DNA of 64,000 bases. Source: Pseudomonadota bacterium (GTDB taxonomy: Bacteria > Pseudomonadota > Gammaproteobacteria > Burkholderiales > Rhodocyclaceae). The notes beneath the pieces were generated by a model, which ran no database searches, had not been told where the DNA came from, and saw only the letters and a list, made by a program, of their open reading frames with translations. Both the position numbers and the translations under genes were made by a program. The stretch is taken from contig JAGTRW010000011.1 in NCBI GenBank assembly GCA_018262095.1, positions 1 through 64,000 on the forward strand, in the 5' to 3' direction. Positions 26,453-34,639 of this stretch are shown here, piece by piece (within the stretch, counting starts at the first letter, position 1; every line of letters starts with the position of its first letter).

Positions 26453-27805
26453 GTGGCCGGCCGGCAAGGGTCGCACGCGGTGGCTAGGGGCCGTCTCGCG
26501 CGGCCAAGGATCATTCGTTCGCTGGCGCGCAAGTTGGTGCATCAGGCGACGCGCAAGCTGCTCTCCTGGCTGCCGCGCAATCAGCGCTTCCGGATCTTTC
26601 GTCTATTCGCCGACTGCAACCCGGAGCCGAGCCAGCGCCTTGTCCTCAAAATAGCGGAAAGCAAGGAGGAACTCGAAGCCTGTTTTGCGCTGCTGCACCA
26701 GGCCTACGTCGCCAGCGGTTTCATGAAACCTCATCCATCGGGCATGCGCGTGACGATTTATCACGCGCTGCCGGCGACCACGACGCTTTGCGCCAAATAC
26801 GACGGCAAGGTCGTCGGCACCATCTCGCTGATTCGCGAAAGCGCGCTGGGCGTTCCCTTGCAGAGCATCTTCGACCTGACCGCGGTGCGCGAGAAGGGCG
26901 GCCAGATTGCCGAGGTGTCGGCGCTCGCCGTGCATCGCGATTTCCGCAAGACCGGGGGCAGCATCCTTTTCCCGCTGATGAAGTTCATGTACGAGTACTG
27001 CACCACTTTTTTCGATACCCGGCATCTGGTGATCGCGGTCAATCCCAGTCATATCGAGCTGTACGAGTCGCTGCTGCTGTTTCGGCGACTCTCCGCCAAC
27101 GTCGTCGAAACCTACGATTTCGTCAACGGCGCACCGGCGATCGGCGCCACGCTCGACCTTCAGGAAGCGCCGGAGATGTTCCGAAAACATTACGGATCCA
27201 AGCCGCAGCGCCGCAATCTATATACCTACTTCATCGAGCTCAAGCTAGCCAACATCCAGCTTCCCCTGCGCCGCTACTTCACGACCAACGACCCGGTGCT
27301 GACCCCGGAGCTGCTCGACTACTTCTTCAACGTACGTACCCGCTCTTTCGAGAATCTGAGCGATCACAAGAAAGCGCTGCTCCATCTGATCTACGACTTG
27401 CCGGGCTATCGTGCCGTCCTTCCGCTGCTCTCCGTCCCGCAGCAGGATATTCCGATCCGCCATCACCCGCGCTTCTCGGTCAAGTGCCCGGCCTACATCG
27501 TCTATGACCCGCTCAACTGCGCGGAGAAGCTGGCGATCGAGGTGATCGAAGTTTCCCGTTACGGCTTCAAGGCCCGTGCCGAAAATTCGCTGCCGCTCGA
27601 CATCTGGTGCGATGCGACGGTGCAACTCGGCGAGGCGGACATTTCGCACTTTCGCGCCTTGCCGCTACGCGAGAAAAGCAACGGCTTCTACGCCTTTCGC
27701 CTGATCGAGCCCGATCTTCTCTGGGAAGAATTCGTATCGGCGTTGTACCGCAGCACGACTTGCAAGGACCTCGATATGGTTGGCATCCGGGCCGAAGTGA
27801 CATGA
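26453..27805 (+). CDS. FeeM/GNAT-like N-acyltransferase fused to a C-terminal PilZ (c-di-GMP-binding) domain
   Basis: The 450-residue protein has a GNAT-like N-acyltransferase region at about 60-245, with VVGTISLIRES and IAEVSALAVHRDFRKTGGSILFPLMKFMYEYC, close to FeeM-type N-acyl amino acid synthases and the exosortase-associated acyltransferases. Residues ~335-435 look like PilZ: R336-H-H-P-R340 fits RxxxR, and E366-V-S368-R-Y-G371 fits (D/N)xSxxG with E first. It may therefore make an N-acyl compound from acyl-ACP under c-di-GMP control. The start is uncertain: GTG 26453 or GTG 26480, with no suitable ATG. A sigma-54 site lies upstream and the gene faces the convergent decarboxylase. Confidence 0.72.
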   Translation: MAGRQGSHAVARGRLARPRIIRSLARKLVHQATRKLLSWLPRNQRFRIFRLFADCNPEPSQRLVLKIAESKEELEACFALLHQAYVASGFMKPHPSGMRVTIYHALPATTTLCAKYDGKVVGTISLIRESALGVPLQSIFDLTAVREKGGQIAEVSALAVHRDFRKTGGSILFPLMKFMYEYCTTFFDTRHLVIAVNPSHIELYESLLLFRRLSANVVETYDFVNGAPAIGATLDLQEAPEMFRKHYGSKPQRRNLYTYFIELKLANIQLPLRRYFTTNDPVLTPELLDYFFNVRTRSFENLSDHKKALLHLIYDLPGYRAVLPLLSVPQQDIPIRHHPRFSVKCPAYIVYDPLNCAEKLAIEVIEVSRYGFKARAENSLPLDIWCDATVQLGEADISHFRALPLREKSNGFYAFRLIEPDLLWEEFVSALYRSTTCKDLDMVGIRAEVT

Positions 27806-27830
27806 TTCTGGCGCGCCGTTTCTCGATCGA

Positions 27831-29093
27831 TCAGACCAGCATCTGAACCGCCGGCGGGTGGCCCAGAAAGTCATGGGGACTGGCTGAAAAGCCGTAGGCG
27901 CCGGACTGGAAAATGACGACGAAGTCGCCCGCTTCGGCGACCGGCAGGCGCATGTTGTCGGCCAGCGTGTCGAGCGGCGTGCAGAGCGGGCCAACCACCG
28001 AAACGACTTCCGTTGCCGCCGAGCCGATGCGGTTGCCGATCGCGACGGGATAATTCTTGCGGATGACCTGCCCGAAATTCCCCGAGGCGGCCAGATGATG
28101 GTGCATGCCGCCATCGACGACGAGAAAGCCGTGGCCGCACGAGGTTTTCTTTTCCAGGACACGGCACACGTAGATGCCGGCTTCGCCGACCAGATAGCGG
28201 CCCAGTTCGATGATCCAGCGCGCTTGCGGGAAGTGGGCGGCGTAGCGTGCGCGCAGTCGCTGCAGGTTCTCGCCGACCCGCGCCAGCGCCAGCGGCTCTT
28301 CGCCGCGGAAGTAGGGGATGCCGAAGCCGCCGCCCAGATTGATGCTCAGGATCGGCGCGCCGATACCTTCGGCAATCCGGGCCACCAGTTCGATGCTCTT
28401 GTTTTGCGCATCGATGATCGCTTCGGCCTTGAGGTTCTGCGAGCCCGCATAAATATGAAAGCCCTCGAAGGCGAGTGCGCTGCGGTTGATTTCGGCCAGC
28501 GCCTGGGGGACCTGCGCGACATCGATCCCGAACGGTTTCGGGCCGCCGCCCATTTTCAGTCCGGAATATTTCAGTTCAAAATCGGGGTTGATCCGGATGG
28601 CGACTCGCGCGCTGCGGCCCAGGGTTTGAGCGATCGTCTCGAGTCGCCGCACTTCGTCGATCGACTCGACGTTGATCAGGATTCCCGCAGCGACCGCCTG
28701 CGCCAGCTCGCCGGGCCGCTTGCCGGGACCGGCAAAGCTGATGTTCTGCGGGCTCATGCCTGAATCGAGCGCGCTCAACAGCTCGCTCCCGGAAGCGACG
28801 TCGAAACCGTCGACCTGCTGCGCCAGCAGATCGACGACCGCCGCCATCGGGTTGGCCTTGATCGCGTAGTGAATTTCGGCGGCGCCCTTGAACGCTTCGC
28901 GCAGCGCCCTGATCCGTCGGCAGATCAACGAACGGTCGTAGGCATAGAAGGGCGTCTGCCCGGCGCGCGCCGCCAGCGTCGCCAGGGTGTCGCCGGCGAC
29001 GCGCAATTGGCCGTCGACAACCGCAAAGCCGTAGTCGATAGGCGCGCCGGCGGGGTCGCCGAGCGGGGATGGGGGGTCAGTTCGGCTTGACAT
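27831..29093 (-). CDS. PLP-dependent decarboxylase, exosortase A system-associated
   Basis: The 420-residue fold-type III PLP enzyme is related to diaminopimelate/ornithine decarboxylases. The PLP lysine is K79 in IHYAIKANPM. A glycine-rich phosphate-binding segment (LSINLGGGFGIPYF) and an LCTPLDTLADN motif with the active-site cysteine are visible. The family is confined to exosortase A/EPS loci and its substrate is unknown; an amino acid, possibly bound to the nearby ACP, is likely. ATG 29093 overlaps the ligase stop by 17 bases, so the two genes are coupled in one - strand operon. Confidence 0.88.
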   Translation of the reverse strand: MSSRTDPPSPLGDPAGAPIDYGFAVVDGQLRVAGDTLATLAARAGQTPFYAYDRSLICRRIRALREAFKGAAEIHYAIKANPMAAVVDLLAQQVDGFDVASGSELLSALDSGMSPQNISFAGPGKRPGELAQAVAAGILINVESIDEVRRLETIAQTLGRSARVAIRINPDFELKYSGLKMGGGPKPFGIDVAQVPQALAEINRSALAFEGFHIYAGSQNLKAEAIIDAQNKSIELVARIAEGIGAPILSINLGGGFGIPYFRGEEPLALARVGENLQRLRARYAAHFPQARWIIELGRYLVGEAGIYVCRVLEKKTSCGHGFLVVDGGMHHHLAASGNFGQVIRKNYPVAIGNRIGSAATEVVSVVGPLCTPLDTLADNMRLPVAEAGDFVVIFQSGAYGFSASPHDFLGHPPAVQMLV

Positions 29094-30705
29094 GATTTTC
29101 GCTCGTGGTCATGAAATTGTCCTGGTAGACGGTGGCCAGGGCCTTGCGGTCGATTTTGCCATTGGCGTTGCGCGGCAAGCTGGTGAAGATCAGATCGATT
29201 CGCGCCGGAACCATGTAGGCGGGCATCCTGGCGCGGCAGTGAGCGAGCAGTTGCTCGCCGGTCAGTGCTTCTGCGTCGCTGGCTTTGACCACGGCGACAA
29301 TGGCCTGCCCGAGCAGCGGGTGCTCGATGCCGAAGGCCGCGGCTTCGTCGACGAATTCTGCATCGTAGAGAATTTCCTCGACTTCGCTGGGGCTGACGCG
29401 GTAGCCGGAAGTCTTGATCATTTCGTCACGACGGCCAATGAAATAGAGGAATCCGTCCTTGTCGCGGCGCACGACATCGCCCGAGAAGACCGCGATTTCG
29501 GGCAGCGTCAGACCGCCGGCGCGCAGTTCGGCGGGAAGCGCCCGGTAGCGCTCGGCGGTCTTTTCTGCGTCATTCCAGTAGCCCATGCCGACCAGCGCGC
29601 CGCGATGGACGAGTTCGCCGGCTTCGTCGTCGTCGCACAGCGTTCCGTTTTCGCGCAGAACCAGGATTTCGGCGTTGGGGATCGCGCGGCCGATCGAATC
29701 CGGGCGCCGATCGATCTCCTGCGGCGGCAGATAGGTCGAGCGAAACGATTCGGTCAATCCATACATCAGGAAGGGGCGGGTCTTGGGCAGCGCCGCCCTG
29801 AGTCGTCCCAGGATTTCGCCGGGCAGGCGGCCGCCGGTATTGGCAAAGTAGCGAAGATGATCGCTCGCCGCGCGCGGCCAGTCGAGGTGGGCCAGCTGAA
29901 TCCACAGCGGGGGGACCGCCGTCAGCCCGCTCACCCTTTCGCTGACCACCGCCTTGAGGATGTCGCGCGGCAGCAGATAGTTGATCAGAACGACGCGCGC
30001 GCCGCAATGGAAGGCGGTGGTCAACTGGCTGAAACCGGCGTCGAAGGACAGCGGCAGGGCGGCCAGCAGCGTATCTTCGCCAGTGTTCTCGAGATACTGG
30101 GCGACGCTTTGGGCTCCGCACACCAGATTGCGATGCGAGAGAACGACGCCCTTGGGTTTGCCGGTACTGCCCGAGGTGTAGAGGATCGCCGCCATGTCGC
30201 TGTCGATCAGGCCCGCTGCCGCGCCGGCCTGGCGCAGGCCGTTGAAGGCAGTCCAAGCGTGCGTACGGCAAGCGCTGAGCGGCGTCGGCACACTGTCGTC
30301 GACGCCGTCGACGAGCACCACGTGGCGCAGCTCCTGACAGCCCGGCAGGACCTCGCGCAGCTGATCGAGGCGGCTCTTCGAGGTGACCAGCAGGCGTGCC
30401 GAACAATCGCGCAGGATGTGGGCGACCTGCAATGGCTTGAGGACCGGATTGATCGGAACAAAAACGCAGCCGGCGGACGCGGCGCCAAAGCAGGCGACGA
30501 CAAACTCGAAGCGTTTTTCCAGAAAGATCGCGACCCGCGCGTGCTTTTCGCCTGAAACGGCGGCGATCGCGCCGGCAAAGCGGCCGACCTGTGCGTCGAG
30601 TTCGGCATAGCTGATGTCCTGACCCTGATAGCTCAGCGCCACGCGCTGCGGATCCCTGGCGGCCGACAGTTCGATCAGGTGCTGCAGAAGATAGGTGGTT
30701 TTCAT
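29077..30705 (-). CDS. Acyl-CoA/aminoacyl ligase (AMP-forming), exosortase A-associated
   Basis: This 542-residue ANL-family enzyme has the AMP-binding core AAILYTSGSTGKPKGVVLSHRN (P-loop residues 176-186), LMYGLTESFRST, the hinge region FSGDVVRRDKDGFLYFIGRRDEMIKTSGYRVSPSEVEEIL, and the catalytic lysine in NGKIDRK. It activates a carboxylate as an adenylate and transfers it to a thiol, probably the phosphopantetheine of the ACP at 13.4 kb. It is the first gene of a two-gene operon with the decarboxylase, and a strong sigma-54-type site lies about 105 bp upstream of its ATG. Substrate (fatty acid or amino acid) not determinable. Confidence 0.9.
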   Translation of the reverse strand: MKTTYLLQHLIELSAARDPQRVALSYQGQDISYAELDAQVGRFAGAIAAVSGEKHARVAIFLEKRFEFVVACFGAASAGCVFVPINPVLKPLQVAHILRDCSARLLVTSKSRLDQLREVLPGCQELRHVVLVDGVDDSVPTPLSACRTHAWTAFNGLRQAGAAAGLIDSDMAAILYTSGSTGKPKGVVLSHRNLVCGAQSVAQYLENTGEDTLLAALPLSFDAGFSQLTTAFHCGARVVLINYLLPRDILKAVVSERVSGLTAVPPLWIQLAHLDWPRAASDHLRYFANTGGRLPGEILGRLRAALPKTRPFLMYGLTESFRSTYLPPQEIDRRPDSIGRAIPNAEILVLRENGTLCDDDEAGELVHRGALVGMGYWNDAEKTAERYRALPAELRAGGLTLPEIAVFSGDVVRRDKDGFLYFIGRRDEMIKTSGYRVSPSEVEEILYDAEFVDEAAAFGIEHPLLGQAIVAVVKASDAEALTGEQLLAHCRARMPAYMVPARIDLIFTSLPRNANGKIDRKALATVYQDNFMTTSENHVKPN

Positions 30706-30805
30706 CGATGGTGGCCGATTGGTCGGTGATCTCGGGTTTGCTCAAAGCAATGGATTGCCGGCTGTTGGCCGGACAAGGCAGTATAGGGTCTTTGCGTCAC
30801 TCGTT

Positions 30806-30822
30806 TTGCAGAAGGTGTGCCG
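30806..30822 (-). promoter_or_regulatory. Sigma-54 promoter of the ligase-decarboxylase operon
   Basis: On the minus strand the site reads CGGCAC-ACCTT-CTGCA, matching 9 of 11 fixed positions of TGGCAC-N5-TTGCA, with correct GG-N10-GC spacing. Predicted start near 30797 gives a 5' leader of ~92 bases. It shares the CGGCAC half with the site at 26257-26272, which supports a common regulon. No clear copy of the 26178 palindrome was seen upstream. Confidence 0.6.
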
Positions 30823-31065
30823 ATGAAGCGAAATGGGCTGTCGGCCAGTCAAGTTCCAGGCACGTTGGTTTCATCGACTCTTTCCTGATCGCGCTTCAGC
30901 GTTGCGTCCTTGGTCCCGCCCGTCTGAACGGGGGGCGAATCCAGCTTCGATGAAATGGCCTTCCGCGTCAATTCGAAAGAGCCGCAACGGCTTACCTTTG
31001 AGCGGTCCGCCAAGCTTGAACAGCGCGTGTGCGAATGCTATTCGGTGGTTCAGGCCGAGTAGGGT

Positions 31066-31085
31066 CGCTTGCTTTCGAGCAAGCG
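31066..31085. repeat. 8-bp stem with TTCG tetraloop
   Basis: CGCTTGCT-TTCG-AGCAAGCG is a perfect hairpin with the very stable UUCG loop. No T-tract follows on either strand, so it is not a standard terminator; it could stabilise an RNA 3' end. Confidence 0.4.
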
Positions 31086-31249
31086 CGGTTCAAAGCACCA
31101 GACGTCGCGACCGGGTCCGACGGCAAGCGCACGAAACGCGGCCCGGTCTTCGCTGTAGATGACCTCCGGCTTGACCGATTTGCGAGCGGCTTGATGCTCC
31201 CCAGCGCAAAGCGGCGGGCTTTGCCGAACAGCCCCAAGCAAGCCGCTTT

Positions 31250-32116
31250 TCAGCCTGGCGATAGCGTCAAGTCTGCGAAAAGCGAATAACCGGATTTATT
31301 CCTTTTTGCCTGGTACATGGCCTTGTCGGCATTGGCGACCAGCGAATCCGCAGTCGTGCCGTCAGCCGGAAAAATCGCGACGCCAATACTTGGATGAATG
31401 ACCAGGCTGAGGTCGATGTCACGTATGCGGATGTTGCACGGCACCTTGACCATGGCGATGATCTTTTCCGCGATGGTCGCGATATCAGCTTCGTTTCTGA
31501 CCTCCACCAGCATGTAAAGGAATTCGTCTCCGCCATGACGGCAGACGGTGTCTTCGTCGCGCGACGCTTGCTTGATGCGCGCGGCAATCGTCGTCAGCAC
31601 GATGTCGCCGACGTCGTGCCCATGGCTGTCGTTGATGCTCTTGAAGTCGTCCAGGTCGACGAACATCACGACCAGCGAAATGCCATTGCGCTTGGCATGA
31701 GCCAATCCGTGTTCGAGGCGATCATTGAACAACGCGCGGTTGGGAAGGCCGGTCAGTGGATCGTGCAGCGAGGCATGGCGCGCTTCATCGCCCTGCTCTA
31801 CCGCCACAGCCAATCTCTCTTGCAGGATAGCCCGTCCCTGCACCTCTTCCTTCAGCGCAATATTGACCAGCGACAAAGCCTGCGAAGCATCCTGCACCTT
31901 GCCCTCGATGGCCTCACTCTCTTCCAGGGCGTTTTCGATACCGGGCGAGATTCCTCCGTCCAGCAGTTCCCGCTTCAGGCCGGCGTTGACTGACGAGAGA
32001 TCGTCTGCGCATTCTTCGACAACGTCTTTGATGCGCTCGCTTTGTCCCAGCACCTGGGTCAGAGAATTGGCCGGAGGAGGACTCTTCGACAACGGGGCGA
32101 TTCTTGCTTTTAGCAT
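31250..32116 (-). CDS. Diguanylate cyclase (GGDEF domain) with N-terminal coiled-coil region
   Basis: The 288-residue soluble protein has a helical, probably coiled-coil N-terminal half (ERIKDVVEECADDL ... EEVQGRAILQERLAVAVEQGDEARH), then a GGDEF domain starting at HDPLTGLPNRALFNDRL. The active site is intact (RHGGDEF, 195-199) and the inhibitory I-site RxxD (R186-D189) lies exactly five residues before it, so it should make c-di-GMP from 2 GTP with product inhibition. No EAL or sensor domain is visible. It is divergent from the chemoreceptor gene at 32540. Its product could act on the PilZ acyltransferase nearby. Confidence 0.9.
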   Translation of the reverse strand: MLKARIAPLSKSPPPANSLTQVLGQSERIKDVVEECADDLSSVNAGLKRELLDGGISPGIENALEESEAIEGKVQDASQALSLVNIALKEEVQGRAILQERLAVAVEQGDEARHASLHDPLTGLPNRALFNDRLEHGLAHAKRNGISLVVMFVDLDDFKSINDSHGHDVGDIVLTTIAARIKQASRDEDTVCRHGGDEFLYMLVEVRNEADIATIAEKIIAMVKVPCNIRIRDIDLSLVIHPSIGVAIFPADGTTADSLVANADKAMYQAKRNKSGYSLFADLTLSPG

Positions 32117-32539
32117 GAGTCCATGCGTCCTGATAGAGATAAATCAAAATTGGATGCATTAACGAGGCATCCAGGCACTTATATATTCCCTGTGCCATCG
32201 GAACATCAATCGGATGATCAGTCTGTGCGCGAACGTACAGTGTGTATGGTTGCGATTTCGCCATACTGTGTGGTCCATGAACTTTGCCTAATTTTCGTAC
32301 ATTCCGAATGTCCGGTTCTTTACCGGTCAGCACTCGACCCCCTCCCCTGATAGACGAGGCGCTCAGCACTCGGCGCGCCGGCATCCGCTGGAAGTGCTGG
32401 ATGGCCTCTGCGTCCGCCACACCAACGGTCGGTTCAGGTTTCGAACTCAAGGGGGAACTACCGGCCGAATGCGGACCTAACGATTCGCGACCTAGGTTGT
32501 GTTTGTATTGGACAGATTCGGACTGACAGGAGACTTGCA
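32117..32539. other. Divergent intergenic region, no gene seen
   Basis: The 423 bp between the divergent diguanylate cyclase and chemoreceptor genes must hold both promoters. I could not identify a convincing sigma-70, sigma-28 or sigma-54 element. The region is less GC-rich than the flanking genes. ACAGGAG before 32540 is the chemoreceptor ribosome site. Confidence 0.5.
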
Positions 32540-34165
32540 ATGAATGTCGCAAACCGCATCATCATGATTCTGGCCATTGCATTACTCTCGCTTTTGGGCG
32601 TAGGTAGTTACGCTCTGTGGGGACTGAATGCGGCACAGCAACGTTTCGAATACGTGCAGGACAACTCCGTACCGAGTGTCCAGGTCCTCCAGGATGCCAG
32701 CAACCACGTCCAGAGGCTGCGCATTGCCTTGCGCGACCATATTCTTGCCGGCGACAGTACGGAAGAAAAGGATGCGCAGGCAAAAGTGATCGCAGAAACG
32801 GAGCAGGCCATCGACCAGGACCTGGCCCGCTACGAGAAGGAACTCCTGTCGGACGACACTGACAGACAGATGGTCACCGCCGACAAGGCTGACCTAGCCA
32901 AGTTCATGGCAATGACCCAGGCGGTCATCGCCAAGTCCAGCGCTAACGACATGGCCGCCGTGCATACAATGCTCTCGCCCACGGGTGAATTCAGTTTCAT
33001 CGCCAAGCAGTTGACCAAGGATTTTTCCGATCATATGGCCTACAACTGGAAACTGGCCGAGAGTCTGCGCAAAACAAACGCTGCCGAGTACGCGCAATCG
33101 AAGTGGATACAATTATCGACAATGCTGCTGGCCGTCGCGCTGGTGGGGATTCTGGGCTATGTGGTGGCCAACGAGATTCGCGTGCGCATGAACAGGCTCA
33201 AGGGTTTCATCGAACAAGTGAATCGCGATCTCGATTTCACCCAGCGCATCAAGATTACCCGTCTTGACGAACTGGGCGGCGCTGCGGACGCTTTCAACAA
33301 GCTAACCGAACGTTTGCAGGCCAACCTCAAGGCGATCGCCACAGGCGCCCATTCCGTGGCGACCTCGGCCAATCAGATGGCGACCACGTCCAGCCAAGTG
33401 GCCACTGCCTCACACCAGCAGAGCGAGGCGGCGTCGGGGATGGCGGCCACGGTCGAGGAAATGACGGTGAGTATCAACCACGTTGCCGACCGGGCACAGG
33501 AAGCCAATCGCCTGTCGAGCGAATCCGGAAAGCTGGCGATTTCCGGCGAGACGATTATTGGTCAGACGGCGGACGATATCCAGAATATCGCGACGACGGT
33601 CAATGCGGCGGCGGAACTCATCCATGGCCTGGAGAGGCATAGTCAGGAAATCTCCAACGTCGTCCAGGTGATCAAGGACGTCGCCGACCAGACCAATCTC
33701 CTGGCCCTCAATGCGGCCATCGAAGCCGCACGTGCCGGCGAGCAGGGGCGCGGCTTCGCGGTGGTCGCCGACGAAGTGCGCAAACTGGCCGAGCGCACGG
33801 CATCGTCGACTCAGGAAATCACCGGCACCATCGATACCATGCGCAACGGCGCCAGCAGAGCCGTACTCAGCATGCGGGAAGTGGCCGACAAAGTGGCCCA
33901 GGGCGTCGAGCGTGCTCAGGAGGCGAATGTGTCGATCAAGCAGATCGGCGAAAGCAGTCGCAGCGCGGTCGGCATGGTCGAAGAAATCGCGGCGGCCATT
34001 CGCGAGCAGGGATCGGCGACAAACAATATTGCCACGCAGGTCGAGCGCATCGCGCAGATGTCCGAGGAAAGCAGCGCCGCTGCCGGAAACAGCTCGCAAT
34101 CGGCAAAGGACCTCGATCGGCTGGCGACCGAAATGCAGAAGATTGTTGCCGCGTATCGACTTTGA
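32540..34165 (+). CDS. Methyl-accepting chemotaxis protein (4HB sensor, HAMP, signalling domain)
   Basis: The 541-residue transmembrane receptor has helix 1 at about 7-30, a periplasmic all-helical 4HB_MCP-type sensor (~31-188), a second helix (~190-210, [18 protein letters not shown]), HAMP (~211-265), and a cytoplasmic signalling hairpin with the conserved tip [38 protein letters not shown]. It would relay an unknown periplasmic ligand to CheA/CheW. It lacks a C-terminal NWETF-like CheR/CheB tether. An ACAGGAG ribosome site precedes the ATG. Confidence 0.93.
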   Translation: MNVANRIIMILAIALLSLLGVGSYALWGLNAAQQRFEYVQDNSVPSVQVLQDASNHVQRLRIALRDHILAGDSTEEKDAQAKVIAETEQAIDQDLARYEKELLSDDTDRQMVTADKADLAKFMAMTQAVIAKSSANDMAAVHTMLSPTGEFSFIAKQLTKDFSDHMAYNWKLAESLRKTNAAEYAQSKWIQLSTMLLAVALVGILGYVVANEIRVRMNRLKGFIEQVNRDLDFTQRIKITRLDELGGAADAFNKLTERLQANLKAIATGAHSVATSANQMATTSSQVATASHQQSEAASGMAATVEEMTVSINHVADRAQEANRLSSESGKLAISGETIIGQTADDIQNIATTVNAAAELIHGLERHSQEISNVVQVIKDVADQTNLLALNAAIEAARAGEQGRGFAVVADEVRKLAERTASSTQEITGTIDTMRNGASRAVLSMREVADKVAQGVERAQEANVSIKQIGESSRSAVGMVEEIAAAIREQGSATNNIATQVERIAQMSEESSAAAGNSSQSAKDLDRLATEMQKIVAAYRL

Positions 34166-34453
34166 CGTGGGGGCGATATGCAGCGGGGCAACGCTCGCTT
34201 ACTGGAGTAGGGCAGTCGTCAGAATGACCATAAAGAGGACTTCCCACATTCCGCAGGTGGCGTAAACCAACCGGCATCGAGGTGCTGCTTTTCACGATTT
34301 ATTTAATACTGAATCAAAACGCTTCTGGGGCACCGAAAACCCAGTCGTGACGCGGCTCGCAGAGATATGTTCCGCGACGAGTTCGGGAGCAGGTGCCGGA
34401 GTTATGCAGAAAAACGGTTCCCTGTAACAAGGTTGGTCGCCAGAATTTACGTC

Positions 34454-34630
34454 ATGAGCAGTCAGCAGTTTCATGTGATCACGGGCGCCTCGGGGGCCGG
34501 CAAGTCAGCGCTCATAGCCGCGCTGAATGATCTTGGTTATGCTTTTCCAGCAGTTGCCCTTATGACGGTCGGCAGCAGTCCCGCCCAAAAGAGGGCTTTG
34601 CCTCGAACAAGCCGTGCCCGTGAATTGTTC
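34454..34630 (+). pseudogene. Fragment of an AAA-type ATPase gene (Walker A only)
   Basis: From ATG 34454 the frame reads MSSQQFHVITGASGAGKS ALIAALNDLGYAFPAV, an AAA_28-like N-terminus with Walker A GASGAGKS and the usual following helix. After about 35 residues the similarity ends, and the frame runs antisense into the copper-protein gene that ends at 34640. No Walker B or downstream domain exists, so I read it as a decayed 5' fragment cut off by a rearrangement next to that gene. The end coordinate is approximate. Confidence 0.5.
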
Positions 34631-34639
34631 ATGATCCCG

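Larger units (their letters stand above)
30706..31249. other. Interval without a supported gene
   Basis: The 544 bp between the ligase start and the end of the diguanylate cyclase gene hold the ligase sigma-54 site and a UUCG-loop hairpin. Short frames on both strands (for example 31029-31289 + and 31050-31241 -) have no recognisable motif or ribosome site and overlap each other. Some may be remnants of lost genes. Confidence 0.55.

Noticed and set aside
30756-30772. Another GG-N10-GC spacing upstream of the ligase gene
   Set aside because: It matches poorly around the invariant bases (CGGCCA and CGGCA) compared with the site at 30806-30822.
31050-31241. 63-codon frame on the minus strand with fairly protein-like composition
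   Set aside because: It has no recognised family and its end crosses the UUCG hairpin. It may be a remnant, but support is too thin.
32300-32539. Search for a FliA or sigma-54 promoter before the first chemoreceptor
   Set aside because: No spacing-correct pair of boxes was found.
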